From Putridiphycobacter sp965230485 (GTDB taxonomy: Bacteria; Bacteroidota; Bacteroidia; Flavobacteriales_D; Crocinitomicaceae): a stretch of 64,000 nt of DNA. A program made the translations under genes and the position numbers. The notes beneath the pieces were generated by a model that made no database searches, was not told the DNA's origin, and worked only from the letters and a program-made list of their open reading frames with translations. Where the stretch lies: the NCBI GenBank assembly GCA_965230485.1, contig CBDDLA010000001.1:2852001-2916000 (forward strand), in the 5' to 3' direction. This document shows positions 9,105-16,451 of this stretch, piece after piece (positions within the stretch are counted from its first letter, which is position 1; each line of letters begins with the position of its first letter).

Positions 9105-9296
9105 ATGCTAATTATTCCGATTAAAGAAGGAGAAAATATAGACCGAGCGCTTAAGAAGTACAAGAAAAAGTTTGAAAAAACAGGTACCATGCGTCAGCTA
9201 AGAGAAAGAAAGCAATTTACTAAGCCTTCTGTCGAAAATAGACAAATGAGATTAAAAGCCGCATATAAGCAAAGATTACAGCAAGCTGAGCTGTAA
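9105..9296 (+). CDS. rpsU: 30S ribosomal protein bS21
   Basis: A 63-residue basic protein of the small ribosomal subunit. It begins MLIIPIKEGENIDRALKKYK and continues with KKKFEKTGTMRQLRERKQF, the normal bS21 pattern, with the usual very basic C-terminal tail. It has its own promoter just upstream and a strong intrinsic terminator just downstream, followed by xerC and hpf, an order common in flavobacteria. In Bacteroidota bS21 is linked to the unusual handling of ribosome binding sites (anti-SD occlusion), which is known for the phylum and not visible here. Confidence 0.96.
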   Translation: MLIIPIKEGENIDRALKKYKKKFEKTGTMRQLRERKQFTKPSVENRQMRLKAAYKQRLQQAEL

Positions 9297-9316
9297 CTTT
9301 TTATAAAAATATACGT

Positions 9317-9351
9317 AAAAAAGGTGTAAACTATGTTTACACCTTTTTTTT
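9317..9351 (+). terminator. Intrinsic terminator of rpsU, abutting the xerC start
   Basis: A 15-base perfect inverted repeat (arms 9317-9331 and 9335-9349, core GGTGTAAAC/GTTTACACC) around a three-base loop, with A-tract and T-tract arms. The xerC ATG at 9355 lies only four bases after the T-run, so xerC expression must come from read-through or from a start site that includes this hairpin. Confidence 0.9.
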
Positions 9352-9354
9352 GAT

Positions 9355-10224
9355 ATGCTTGATCAATTTCTTCATTATTTGTCGTTTGAAAAACGCTTCT
9401 CATCCCATACCGTAATTGCGTATAAGAAGGATATTGAACAATTTTATGGATATTTTGGATTGTCTGATTCTGGTTTAACAGATATTCATTTCAGAGATAT
9501 ACGATCCTATCGTGTTTATTTGGTAGAAGAAGGCCATGAAAATACTACCATTAATCGCAAGCTATCATGTTTAAAAACATTCTTCAAATTTCTAAAACGA
9601 AACGGCAGTATTGAGATTAACCCAATGGCTAAAATTCAGGGATTAAGGCAAAAGAAGCAGTTGCCCCAATTTGTACCTGAAAATCAATTATGGGATAGTA
9701 GCATATTTAATGATTTTGAAGATGATTATACCAACACAAGAGATGAGTTGATTCTTGAGCTATTTTATCAGACGGGAATCCGTCTGTCAGAACTAATAAA
9801 CCTTAAACTAAATCAGGTTACAAATAATCAAATAAAAGTACTTGGAAAGAGAAATAAAGAACGAATTATTCCAATACCTCAATCCTTGAATTTGTTGATT
9901 AATAACTATATTAATTTGCGTAAACGAATACCTAATAATTCACAACACTTAATAATAACTAACAAGGGAAAAAAATTGGAATCAAAGTTTGTTTACAGTA
10001 AAGTAAATTATTATCTTAGTAAAGTTACCAACCTTAAAAAAAGGAGTCCGCATGTATTAAGGCATACGTTCGCTACCCATATGTTAAATAACGGTGCTTC
10101 ATTAGAAGCCATTAAAAGTATATTAGGGCATACTGATTTAGTAGCAACACAAGTTTACACGCACAACTCTTTTAAACAAATAAAAAATATTTACAAAACA
10201 GCCCATCCTCGCGGAGGCAATTAA
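9355..10224 (+). CDS. xerC: Tyrosine recombinase XerC
   Basis: Site-specific recombinase that resolves chromosome dimers at dif together with XerD. The 289 residues comprise an N-terminal SAM-like DNA-binding domain (LHYLSFEKRFSSHTVIAYKK) and a catalytic domain with all expected residues: R143 (GIRLSEL), K165 (LGKRNKERIIPI), H233 and R236 (HVLRHTFATHML), H259 (LGHTDL) and nucleophile Y268 (VYTH). No phage or integron genes surround it, and its place between rpsU and hpf is the standard housekeeping position in flavobacteria. The start is fixed by the conserved MLDQFLHYLSFEKR N-terminus. Confidence 0.93.
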   Translation: MLDQFLHYLSFEKRFSSHTVIAYKKDIEQFYGYFGLSDSGLTDIHFRDIRSYRVYLVEEGHENTTINRKLSCLKTFFKFLKRNGSIEINPMAKIQGLRQKKQLPQFVPENQLWDSSIFNDFEDDYTNTRDELILELFYQTGIRLSELINLKLNQVTNNQIKVLGKRNKERIIPIPQSLNLLINNYINLRKRIPNNSQHLIITNKGKKLESKFVYSKVNYYLSKVTNLKKRSPHVLRHTFATHMLNNGASLEAIKSILGHTDLVATQVYTHNSFKQIKNIYKTAHPRGGN

Positions 10225-10236
10225 AATTAGATAATT

Positions 10237-10536
10237 ATGGATTTAAAAATTGAAGCAGTTCATTTTGATGTGGATAGAAAATTAGTTGATTTTGTAACGG
10301 AGAAAGTTCAAAAGTTAGAGCAAATATTTGATCATATTGTTATTGGAGAGGTATTTTTAAAGCTTGATAGATCTACTGAAAAAGAAAATAAAGTGGCTGA
10401 AATAAAGATTGCAGTGCCTGGTAAAGAGTTGTTTGCAAAAAAGCAATGTAAAACTTTTGAGGAAGCAACAATACTTGCAGTTGACGCACTTAAGAAGCAA
10501 GTGAGGAAACACAAAGAGAAGTTAATTGCAACATAA
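10237..10536 (+). CDS. hpf: Ribosome hibernation-promoting factor, short form
   Basis: A 99-residue HPF/YfiA-type protein that binds the 30S decoding region and silences ribosomes in stationary phase. The pattern MDLKIEAVHFDVDRKLVDFV, VAEIKIAVPGKELFAKKQCKTFEEA and a basic C-terminal helix KKQVRKHKEK fits. The C-terminal dimerisation domain of long HPF is absent, so this is the short class. It follows xerC by 12 bases and is probably co-transcribed with it. Confidence 0.92.
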   Translation: MDLKIEAVHFDVDRKLVDFVTEKVQKLEQIFDHIVIGEVFLKLDRSTEKENKVAEIKIAVPGKELFAKKQCKTFEEATILAVDALKKQVRKHKEKLIAT

Positions 10537-10575
10537 CGCTGAATTGGCACGAAACTTGAATATTGAACAGAAAAA

Positions 10576-11151
10576 ATGATTATGAAAACAATTGCACTAA
10601 CCTTCACATTGTTTCTTGGAATGTCACTTGTGGCGCAAACAGGTGGCACTAAAGTAAATGGAATTATTATCCCTAACATTGTTAAGGTAAACGATAAGTA
10701 CCTGAAATTAAATGGCGCCGGAGTAAGAGAAAAAATGTTTCTTGATCTGTATATAGGTGCACTCTATGTAGAAAAAAGATCATCTAATGCAGGTGAAATT
10801 ATTAGTGCTGACAATCTAATGTCTATTAAAATGAGAGTTATTTCGAGCATGGTCAACCGCGAAAACATGGAGGAAGCCATTCGAGAGGGATTTAAAAAAT
10901 CAACAAAAGGAAATACAAAAAGTATTGAGTCAAAAATCGACGACTTAATAAATAAAGGATTTGCAGGAGCTATTGAAAAAGGAGATGTTTTTGATTTGGA
11001 ATATATCCCAGGTAAAGGAACATATCTAAAGAAAAATAGTAAGACCTTGGTTGTCATTCCTGGTCTAGAATTTAAGAAAGCATTATTCGGTATTTGGTTA
11101 TGCAATGAACCCGCTGATGCTAACCTTAAGAAGAAAATGTTAGGCACGTAA
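10576..11151 (+). CDS. Chalcone isomerase-like secreted protein
   Basis: A 191-residue protein with a signal peptide (MKTIALTFTLFLGMSLVAQ, from the second ATG at 10582; 10576 is also possible). The mature part has the bacterial chalcone-isomerase-like (Chalcone_3) pattern: LNGAGVREKMFLDLYIGALYVE, SIKMRVISSMVNRENMEEAI and near the end FKKALFGIWLCNEPAD. Such bacterial proteins share the fold of plant chalcone isomerase but lack evidence of flavonoid chemistry and are thought to bind fatty acids or similar ligands in the periplasm; that role is inferred. It is the last gene before the tRNA operon, with about 40 bases between it and hpf. Confidence 0.82.
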   Translation: MIMKTIALTFTLFLGMSLVAQTGGTKVNGIIIPNIVKVNDKYLKLNGAGVREKMFLDLYIGALYVEKRSSNAGEIISADNLMSIKMRVISSMVNRENMEEAIREGFKKSTKGNTKSIESKIDDLINKGFAGAIEKGDVFDLEYIPGKGTYLKKNSKTLVVIPGLEFKKALFGIWLCNEPADANLKKKMLGT

Positions 11152-11201
11152 AAAAAAACAAAAAAAAATTAAAAAAAAGTTTTTAATAAAAAAATATCAT
11201 A

Positions 11202-11209
11202 TATATTTG
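11202..11209 (+). promoter_or_regulatory. Promoter -7 box (TATATTTG) of the tRNA-tuf operon
   Basis: TATATTTG matches TAnnTTTG exactly and lies 67 bases before the first tRNA, in an A/T-rich stretch expected for strong stable-RNA promoters. The -33 region is T-rich (GTTTTTAAT) but has no exact TTTG. It directly precedes the hairpin at 11211. Confidence 0.7.
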
Positions 11210-11210
11210 C

Positions 11211-11241
11211 ACTCCCGTTTTAAGGCGGGAGTTGTTTTTTT
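11211..11241 (+). terminator. GC-rich hairpin with T-run at the very start of the tRNA operon
   Basis: Arms ACTCCCG (11211-11217) and CGGGAGT (11226-11232) enclose an eight-base loop, followed by a T-run at 11235-11241: the form of an intrinsic terminator. It could end transcription of the chalcone-isomerase-like gene, but it also lies immediately after the TATATTTG box, so transcripts of the tRNA operon would start at or inside its 5' arm. Confidence 0.7.
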
Positions 11242-11275
11242 ACGTTCTTTTAATAAAATTGTAAACAAAGTTTTT

Positions 11276-11349
11276 GCCTCTGTAGCTCAGCTGGCTAGAG
11301 CAGCTGATTTGTAATCAGCAGGTCGTGGGTTCGAGTCCCTCCAGAGGCT
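11276..11349 (+). tRNA. tRNA-Thr(TGT)
   Basis: A complete 74-base cloverleaf: acceptor GCCTCTG pairs with CAGAGGC, the D arm has GCTCAGCTGGCTAGAGC, the anticodon arm GCTGATTTGTAATCAGC places TGT in the loop, and the T arm GTGGGTTCGAGTCCCTC is normal. CCA is not encoded. First of four tRNAs before tuf, the same tRNA order as the thrU-tyrU-glyT-thrT-tufB operon of E. coli. Confidence 0.97.
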
Positions 11350-11369
11350 CTGTTTATTTTTATTTTTTT

Positions 11370-11452
11370 GGGGAGATACCAAAGCGGCCAACTGGGGCAG
11401 ACTGTAACTCTGCTGACTTATGTCTTCGTAGGTTCGAATCCTGCTCTCCCCA
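11370..11452 (+). tRNA. tRNA-Tyr(GTA)
   Basis: An 83-base class II tRNA: acceptor GGGGAGA pairs with TCTCCCC, anticodon arm GCAGACTGTAACTCTGC carries GTA, followed by the long variable arm expected of bacterial tRNA-Tyr and a normal T arm with GGTTCGAATCC. CCA is not encoded. It lies 20 bases after tRNA-Thr. Confidence 0.97.
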
Positions 11453-11513
11453 CTTAAATTAAAATAGTAAATTAGTTTGGAACCTATAGCAGATAATACT
11501 TTGAATAATATAA

Positions 11514-11586
11514 GCGGGAGTAGCTCAGTTGGTAGAGCGTCAGCCTTCCAAGCTGAGGGTCGCGAGTTCGAGTCTCGTCTCCCGCT
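11514..11586 (+). tRNA. tRNA-Gly(TCC)
   Basis: A 73-base tRNA with acceptor GCGGGAG paired to CTCCCGC, D arm GCTCAGTTGGTAGAGC, anticodon stem TCAGC/GCTGA enclosing CTTCCAA (anticodon TCC), and T arm GCGAGTTCGAGTCTCGT. CCA is not encoded. Confidence 0.97.
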
Positions 11587-11608
11587 CAAAACTATTGAAA
11601 AACGTAGT

Positions 11609-11680
11609 GCCGGTGTAGCTCAGGGGTAGAGCGTTTCCTTGGTAAGGAAGAGGCCACGGGTTCAATTCCCGTCATTGGCT
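11609..11680 (+). tRNA. tRNA-Thr(GGT)
   Basis: A 72-base tRNA; acceptor GCCGGTG pairs with CATTGGC using two G-T wobbles, and the anticodon arm TTTCCTTGGTAAGGAAG carries GGT. The T arm CACGGGTTCAATTCCCG is normal. CCA is not encoded. Together with the first tRNA-Thr (TGT) it covers ACA and ACC/ACU codons. Confidence 0.96.
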
Positions 11681-11778
11681 CAAAGTGTCAAAGATGGAGG
11701 AGAGAATGATGATATATGTGAGTAGTTTTACTCATACCCGCCTTGAGATAGGCTAAAATTGACTCGTTGGGAGAGTTG

Positions 11779-11801
11779 CACACTTTATGAAGTGTGTTTT
11801 T
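11779..11801 (+). terminator. Terminator-like hairpin in the tuf leader
   Basis: CACACTT (11779-11785) and AAGTGTG (11790-11796) form a seven-base stem with a four-base loop and a run of five T's. It lies 40 bases before tuf, inside the tRNA-tuf operon, so it may be a partial terminator, a processing site or an attenuator. A second small hairpin (TGAGTA/TACTCA) lies about 60 bases upstream of it. Confidence 0.55.
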
Positions 11802-11840
11802 GTATTTGTAAAAATTGATAAATAAATAATAAACTAGATT

Positions 11841-13028
11841 ATGGCTAAGGAAAAATTTGACCGTTCGAAACCACACGTAAACATTGGTACAATTGGTCAC
11901 GTAGATCACGGTAAAACTACTTTAACTGCTGCAATTACAACAGTTTTAGCTAATGCCGGATTATCTGAGCAAAGAGATTTCGATACAATCGATAATGCTC
12001 CAGAGGAGAAAGAAAGAGGTATTACAATTAATACATCTCACGTTGAATATGCAACTGCAAACAGACACTACGCTCACGTAGATTGTCCAGGTCACGCCGA
12101 TTACGTTAAGAACATGGTAACTGGTGCTGCTCAAATGGATGGTGCTATTTTAGTGGTGGCTGCAACTGATGGTCCTATGCCTCAAACAAGAGAGCACATC
12201 TTATTAGGTCGTCAGGTAGGTGTTCCAAGAATGGTTGTATTCATGAATAAAGTGGATATGGTTGATGATGAGGAATTGTTAGAGTTAGTTGAGATGGAAA
12301 TCAGAGATTTGTTATCGTTCTATGAATATGATGGTGATAACACACCAATCATTCAAGGATCTGCTTTAGGTGGATTAAATGGAGATGATAACTGGGTTCC
12401 AAAAATTATGGAATTAATGGAAGCTGTTGATACTTGGATTGAATTACCTCCAAGAGACGTTGATAAAGATTTCTTAATGCCGGTTGAAGATGTATTTTCA
12501 ATTACTGGTCGTGGAACTGTTGCAACAGGTAGAATTGAATCAGGTGTAATTAATACAGGTGATGAAGTTGATATCTTAGGAATGGGTGACGAAAAATTAA
12601 AGTCAACTATTACTGGTGTTGAGATGTTTAGAAAAATCTTAGATAGAGGTGAAGCTGGTGATAATGTTGGTTTACTTTTAAGAGGGATTGAAAAATCAGC
12701 TATTAGAAGAGGAATGGTTATCGCTAAACCTGGTTCTATAACACCACATACTAAAGTAAAAGCTGAGGTTTATGTATTGAAAAAGGAAGAAGGTGGAAGA
12801 CACACACCATTCCATAACAAATATAGACCACAATTCTACTTAAGAACAACTGACGTTACTGGTGAAATTATCCTTGAAGAAGGAAGAGAAATGGTAATGC
12901 CTGGTGATAATGTTTCTATTACTGTAAATTTAATTGTACCTGTAGCTGTTAACAAAGGGCTAAGATTCGCAATTAGAGAAGGTGGTAGAACGGTTGGAGC
13001 TGGACAGATTACTGAAATTATAGAGTAA
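11841..13028 (+). CDS. tuf: Elongation factor Tu
   Basis: GTPase that delivers aminoacyl-tRNA to the ribosome. The 395 residues show G1 GHVDHGKT (19-26), the G3 motif DCPGH, G4 NKVD and all three domains to the C-terminal VGAGQITEI. Length and sequence are normal for Bacteroidota. It lies downstream of four tRNAs and upstream of tRNA-Trp and secE, an arrangement conserved far beyond this phylum. Codon use is strongly biased, as expected for a very highly expressed gene. Confidence 0.99.
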   Translation: MAKEKFDRSKPHVNIGTIGHVDHGKTTLTAAITTVLANAGLSEQRDFDTIDNAPEEKERGITINTSHVEYATANRHYAHVDCPGHADYVKNMVTGAAQMDGAILVVAATDGPMPQTREHILLGRQVGVPRMVVFMNKVDMVDDEELLELVEMEIRDLLSFYEYDGDNTPIIQGSALGGLNGDDNWVPKIMELMEAVDTWIELPPRDVDKDFLMPVEDVFSITGRGTVATGRIESGVINTGDEVDILGMGDEKLKSTITGVEMFRKILDRGEAGDNVGLLLRGIEKSAIRRGMVIAKPGSITPHTKVKAEVYVLKKEEGGRHTPFHNKYRPQFYLRTTDVTGEIILEEGREMVMPGDNVSITVNLIVPVAVNKGLRFAIREGGRTVGAGQITEIIE

Positions 13029-13091
13029 CTACAAAATATAGCTAAGTACTGAAGAGAGGAGTTTTTTACTTCTCTCTCTTTTTAGCTTTAT

Positions 13092-13162
13092 ACGGGCGTA
13101 GTTCAATGGTAGAATGCCGGTCTCCAACACCGTTGATGAGGGTTCGAATCCTTCCGCCCGTG
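13092..13162 (+). tRNA. tRNA-Trp(CCA)
   Basis: A 71-base tRNA between tuf and secE; acceptor ACGGGCG pairs with CGCCCGT, the anticodon loop is CTCCAAC (anticodon CCA), and the T arm GAGGGTTCGAATCCTTC is normal. The CCA tail is not encoded. One position at the base of the anticodon stem is mismatched, which does not affect identity. Confidence 0.95.
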
Positions 13163-13301
13163 CAAATAGTGCTAAATATTGATATTCCTGACTTTAGGAT
13201 ATTGTATTTAATTGATATGTAAGAGTTTAAATTGACTTTTACCTTAAGAAAAAATAAACTGCTAGGGTTTGTTTTGAATAATGAATTAAAACTGATTAAA
13301 A

Positions 13302-13529
13302 GTGGCAAAAATTATAACCTATATTGAAGAATCATACCAAGAGTTAATACATAAGGTAACATGGCCAACTTGGAACGAATTACAAAGTACCTCAATTGTT
13401 GTATTGGTCGCATCTTTGATATTCGCCTTGTCCATTTTCGTAATGGATTATGTGTTCGGCATCAATATCGATAACATGTGGGCAGGTGTTATGGGATTCT
13501 TTTATAAAATGGTTGGATTAATTAATTAA
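13302..13529 (+). CDS. secE: Preprotein translocase subunit SecE
   Basis: A 75-residue single-spanning subunit of the SecYEG channel. The amphipathic helix with YQELIHKVTWPTWNELQ (the conserved K-WP motif) is followed by one transmembrane helix (STSIVVLVASLIFALSIFVMDYVF). It uses a GTG start; no ATG is available that keeps the conserved N-terminus. Neighbours tRNA-Trp and nusG are the classical ones; nusG begins six bases after the stop. Confidence 0.95.
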   Translation: MAKIITYIEESYQELIHKVTWPTWNELQSTSIVVLVASLIFALSIFVMDYVFGINIDNMWAGVMGFFYKMVGLIN

Positions 13530-13535
13530 TCAAAA

Positions 13536-14084
13536 ATGGCGGAAATTAAAAAACGTTGGTACGTTGTTCGTGCTGTTGGCGGTAAAGAAAAAAAAGTTCG
13601 TGAAAATATTGTGATGGAAATCAAACGTCACAATATAGAAAGCTTAGTTGGTGATGTATTAGTGCCAACTGAAAAAGTCTACCAAATTAGAAATGGGAAA
13701 AAAATCAGTAAAGAAAAAAACTTTTTCCCTGGCTATATATTAATTGAGGCAGCTCTTCAAGGAGAAGTTGTCCATATTATAAAAAGTGTTCCAGATGTGA
13801 TGGGATTCATGAGTGGTGTTAAAGGAGGCGATCCAATGCCATTAAGAACAAATGAAGTCAATAGAATTTTAGGTAAGGTTGATGAAATGTCTGTTCAGGA
13901 AGAAGAGATGAATGTACCATATGTGGTTGGAGAAACCATTAAGGTAATTGACGGACCATTCAATGGCTTTACAGGTGTAATTGAAGATATAAACGAAGAG
14001 AAAAAGAAATTGCAAGTAATGGTAAAAATATTTGGTCGTAAAACACCTTTAGAATTGAATTACATGCAAGTTGAAAAAGAATAA
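13536..14084 (+). CDS. nusG: Transcription termination/antitermination protein NusG
   Basis: Transcription elongation factor bridging RNA polymerase and the ribosome. The 182 residues contain the NGN domain (KRWYVVRAVGGKEKKV, FFPGYILIEA) and a C-terminal KOW domain (VGETIKVIDGPFNGFTGVIE). The sequence is of ordinary bacterial length without extra domains. It is followed after 86 bases by rplK. Confidence 0.97.
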   Translation: MAEIKKRWYVVRAVGGKEKKVRENIVMEIKRHNIESLVGDVLVPTEKVYQIRNGKKISKEKNFFPGYILIEAALQGEVVHIIKSVPDVMGFMSGVKGGDPMPLRTNEVNRILGKVDEMSVQEEEMNVPYVVGETIKVIDGPFNGFTGVIEDINEEKKKLQVMVKIFGRKTPLELNYMQVEKE

Positions 14085-14170
14085 AAATTTTTATAACCGT
14101 AGGAGTGCTGTAATGTAATAAATGCTTCCCATTAATTATAAGGCACGTTTTACTACACAAAACAAGCAAA

Positions 14171-14620
14171 ATGGCAAAACAAGTAGATGGATTAATCAAG
14201 CTACAAATTAGAGGTGGTGCCGCTAACCCTTCCCCTCCAGTTGGACCTGCATTAGGTGCAAAAGGAGTTAATATCATGGAGTTCTGTAAGCAATTTAATG
14301 CTAGAACTCAGGATAAGGCAGGGAAAGTATTACCAGTTGTTATTACCGTTTATGGTGATAAATCCTTTGAATTTGTAATTAAAACTCCACCAGCAGCTGT
14401 TCAATTATTAGAAGCTGCTAAATTGAAAAAAGGTTCTCCAGAATCTAACAAACAAAAAGTAGGGTCTGTTTCATGGGATCAAATCAGAGTAATTGCTGAA
14501 GATAAAATTCAAGATATGAATTGCTTCAAAATTGATTCTGCTATGATGATGGTTGCAGGAACTGCAAGAAGTATGGGTCTTAACGTAAAGGGAGGAACTG
14601 CTCCTGAACAACTTAATTAA
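14171..14620 (+). CDS. rplK: 50S ribosomal protein uL11
   Basis: A 149-residue protein of the ribosomal GTPase-associated centre, opening with the conserved GLIKLQIRGGAANPSPPVGP and GAKGVNIMEFCKQFNART. The 86-base gap before it is the place where an L1-binding regulatory leader occurs in other bacteria; I see GC-poor sequence with the inverted motif GGAGTGCTG...AAGGCACG but cannot show an L1 site. Confidence 0.98.
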   Translation: MAKQVDGLIKLQIRGGAANPSPPVGPALGAKGVNIMEFCKQFNARTQDKAGKVLPVVITVYGDKSFEFVIKTPPAAVQLLEAAKLKKGSPESNKQKVGSVSWDQIRVIAEDKIQDMNCFKIDSAMMMVAGTARSMGLNVKGGTAPEQLN

Positions 14621-14625
14621 GAAAA

Positions 14626-15324
14626 ATGGCTAGAGTAAGTAAAAAGAGAAAAGAAATCTTGGCGAAAATTGACCAAGAAAAATCTTATTCTTTAACTGAA
14701 GCTTCAAGCTTAGTTAAGGAGATCACAACTACAAAATTCGACGCTTCTGTTGATTTGTGTGTTAGACTAGGGGTTGATCCACGTAAATCTAACCAAATGG
14801 TTAGAGGAACCGTGAGTTTACCGCATGGAACTGGAAAAAATGTGAAAGTTTTGGTGCTTTGTACACCAGATAAAGAAGCTGAAGCTAAAGAAGCTGGAGC
14901 AGATCACGTTGGTTTAGATGACTATATCGCTAAAATTAAAGGCGGATGGACTGACGTTGACGTGATTGTTACTATGCCATCTGTAATGGGTAAAGTCGGT
15001 GCTTTGGGTAGAGTATTAGGACCGAGAGGTTTAATGCCGAACCCTAAAACTGGTACTGTTACTATGGATATAGGGAAAGCTGTTGCTGAAGTGAAAGCAG
15101 GTAAAATTGATTTTAGAGTTGACAAATTCGGTAATGTGCATTCTGCCGTTGCAAAAGTATCTTTTGAATCGGATAAGATTTTAGATAATGCAAACGAATT
15201 ACTGCAGTCTATCATTAAATTGAAACCAGCTGCCGCTAAAGGGGTTTATCTGAAGAGTGTATCTATGAGTTCAACTATGAGCCCTAGTATCAAAATCGAC
15301 ACAAAATCTATTGCTAACGCTTAA
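14626..15324 (+). CDS. rplA: 50S ribosomal protein uL1
   Basis: A 232-residue protein of the L1 stalk. Typical stretches are KFDASVDLCVRLGVDPRKSNQ, GRVLGPRGLMPNPKTGTVT and the C-terminal AAAKGVYLKSVSMSSTMSP. In many bacteria it also represses its own operon. Starts five bases after the rplK stop. Confidence 0.98.
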   Translation: MARVSKKRKEILAKIDQEKSYSLTEASSLVKEITTTKFDASVDLCVRLGVDPRKSNQMVRGTVSLPHGTGKNVKVLVLCTPDKEAEAKEAGADHVGLDDYIAKIKGGWTDVDVIVTMPSVMGKVGALGRVLGPRGLMPNPKTGTVTMDIGKAVAEVKAGKIDFRVDKFGNVHSAVAKVSFESDKILDNANELLQSIIKLKPAAAKGVYLKSVSMSSTMSPSIKIDTKSIANA

Positions 15325-15336
15325 TACATTTAGAAG

Positions 15337-15858
15337 ATGACTAAAGACGAAAAATCAAAGTACATTGAAGATTTATCAGCGAAATTGTCTGATTCTGGCG
15401 TATTTTATTTAGCAGATACAGCTGCACTAACCGTAGAAAAAACTAATGAGTTAAGAAGAAAATGCTTCAATAATAACATTGAACTTAAAGTGGTTAAAAA
15501 CACTTTACTTCAAAAAGCATTAGAAAGAATTGAAGATAAAGACTACAGTGAGCTATATGGCGTACTAGCTGGTCCTACTTCAGTTATGTTTTCAGAGGTT
15601 GGTAATGCACCTGCAAAATTGATAAAAGATTTCAGAAAAAAGAATGATAAACCTATTCTTAAAGCTGCTTATATTGAAGAAGCAATCTATGTCGGAGACG
15701 AATCATTAGATTTCTTAGAGTCAATTAAGAGTAAAGAAGAGCTTATCGGAGAAATCGTTGGATTACTTCAATCCCCTGCTAAAAACGTTATTTCTGGACT
15801 TAAGTCTAGTGGTAGCAAACTAGCAGGAATTTTAAAAACCCTTGAAGAAAGAGGGTAA
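15337..15858 (+). CDS. rplJ: 50S ribosomal protein uL10
   Basis: A 173-residue protein that anchors the L7/L12 dimers to 23S rRNA. The N-terminal part (GVFYLADTAALTVEKTNELR, LKVVKNTLLQKAL) binds rRNA and the C-terminal helix of about 35 residues binds L12. It follows rplA by 12 bases, so the long L10 autoregulatory leader known from E. coli is not present in this gap. Confidence 0.97.
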   Translation: MTKDEKSKYIEDLSAKLSDSGVFYLADTAALTVEKTNELRRKCFNNNIELKVVKNTLLQKALERIEDKDYSELYGVLAGPTSVMFSEVGNAPAKLIKDFRKKNDKPILKAAYIEEAIYVGDESLDFLESIKSKEELIGEIVGLLQSPAKNVISGLKSSGSKLAGILKTLEERG

Positions 15859-15896
15859 ATTATTTAATTATTAACAAATAACAAAAACAAATAGAA

Positions 15897-16274
15897 ATGG
15901 CTGATTTAAAAGAATTTGCTGAACAATTAGTAAGCTTAACAGTAAAAGAAGTTAACGAACTAGCTAACATTTTAAAAGATGAACACGGAATTGAGCCTGC
16001 TGCTGCTGCAGTAGCGGTTGCTGCTGGTGGAGCTGCTGGAGGTGGTGAAGCTGCTGAAGCTCAAACAGAGTTTGATGTAATCTTAAAAGCTGCTGGTGGA
16101 TCAAAGTTAGCAGTAGTAAAATTGGTTAAGGAATTAACTGGTTTAGGACTGAAAGAAGCAAAAGAAATGGTAGATGGTGCACCAACAACAATTAAAGAAG
16201 GTGTAGCAAAAGACGAAGCTGAAGGACTTAAATCTTCATTAGAAGAGGCGGGAGCTGAAGTTGAAGTTAAATAA
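15897..16274 (+). CDS. rplL: 50S ribosomal protein bL12 (L7/L12)
   Basis: A 125-residue acidic stalk protein: an N-terminal dimerisation domain (ADLKEFAEQLVSLTVKEVNEL), an Ala/Gly-rich hinge (residues about 38-57) and a C-terminal factor-binding domain (EFDVILKAAGGSKLAVVKLV, LKEAKEMVDGAP). Length and hinge are normal. It is followed by a 177-base leader containing a long hairpin before rpoB. Confidence 0.98.
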   Translation: MADLKEFAEQLVSLTVKEVNELANILKDEHGIEPAAAAVAVAAGGAAGGGEAAEAQTEFDVILKAAGGSKLAVVKLVKELTGLGLKEAKEMVDGAPTTIKEGVAKDEAEGLKSSLEEAGAEVEVK

Positions 16275-16291
16275 TACATTTCAATAAATTG

Positions 16292-16336
16292 ACAGGTTAG
16301 GCACTGCTTTCGGGCATGTGCCTAATCCTGTTTTAT
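16292..16336 (+). promoter_or_regulatory. Long hairpin between rplL and rpoB (candidate attenuator)
   Basis: Arms ACAGGTTAGGCAC (16292-16304) and GTGCCTAATCCTGT (16318-16331) pair with a single bulged T, and an inner TGC/GCA pair extends the stem around TTTCGG. The 3' arm runs into TTTTATAATTT. Position and form suggest partial termination separating ribosomal-protein from polymerase expression, as known for rplL-rpoB in E. coli by other sequences. Function here is inferred. Confidence 0.7.
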
Positions 16337-16451
16337 AATTTCAGTACTTTTTTATAAGTAGTGAAATTCGAATAAAACGTGTGTTTTTCAGCACTTTAAA
16401 TACAGAAAAGCTTATTTTAAATAAGTATACATAACTTTAAAATACTAAGCC

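Noticed and set aside
9355..10224. Tyrosine recombinase as a sign of an integrated element at the tRNA cluster
   Set aside because: It is housekeeping XerC by sequence and by its rpsU-xerC-hpf context. No phage or conjugation genes and no direct repeats of a tRNA 3' end were found.
11287..11589. Minus-strand open frame of 100 codons over the tRNA cluster (contains phrases such as RDSNPRPADYKSAALAS)
   Set aside because: It is the antisense reading of tRNA-Thr, tRNA-Tyr and tRNA-Gly, a well-known artefact that fills databases; no start context or promoter.
13066..13308. Minus-strand open frame over tRNA-Trp
   Set aside because: Antisense of the tRNA (GGRIRTLINGVGDRHSTIELRP pattern in its core is the typical tRNA-Trp shadow) and overlaps the secE start.
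14085..14170. L1-binding autoregulatory leader before rplK
   Set aside because: The position is right, but I could not draw a convincing L1-type internal-loop helix; left unannotated.
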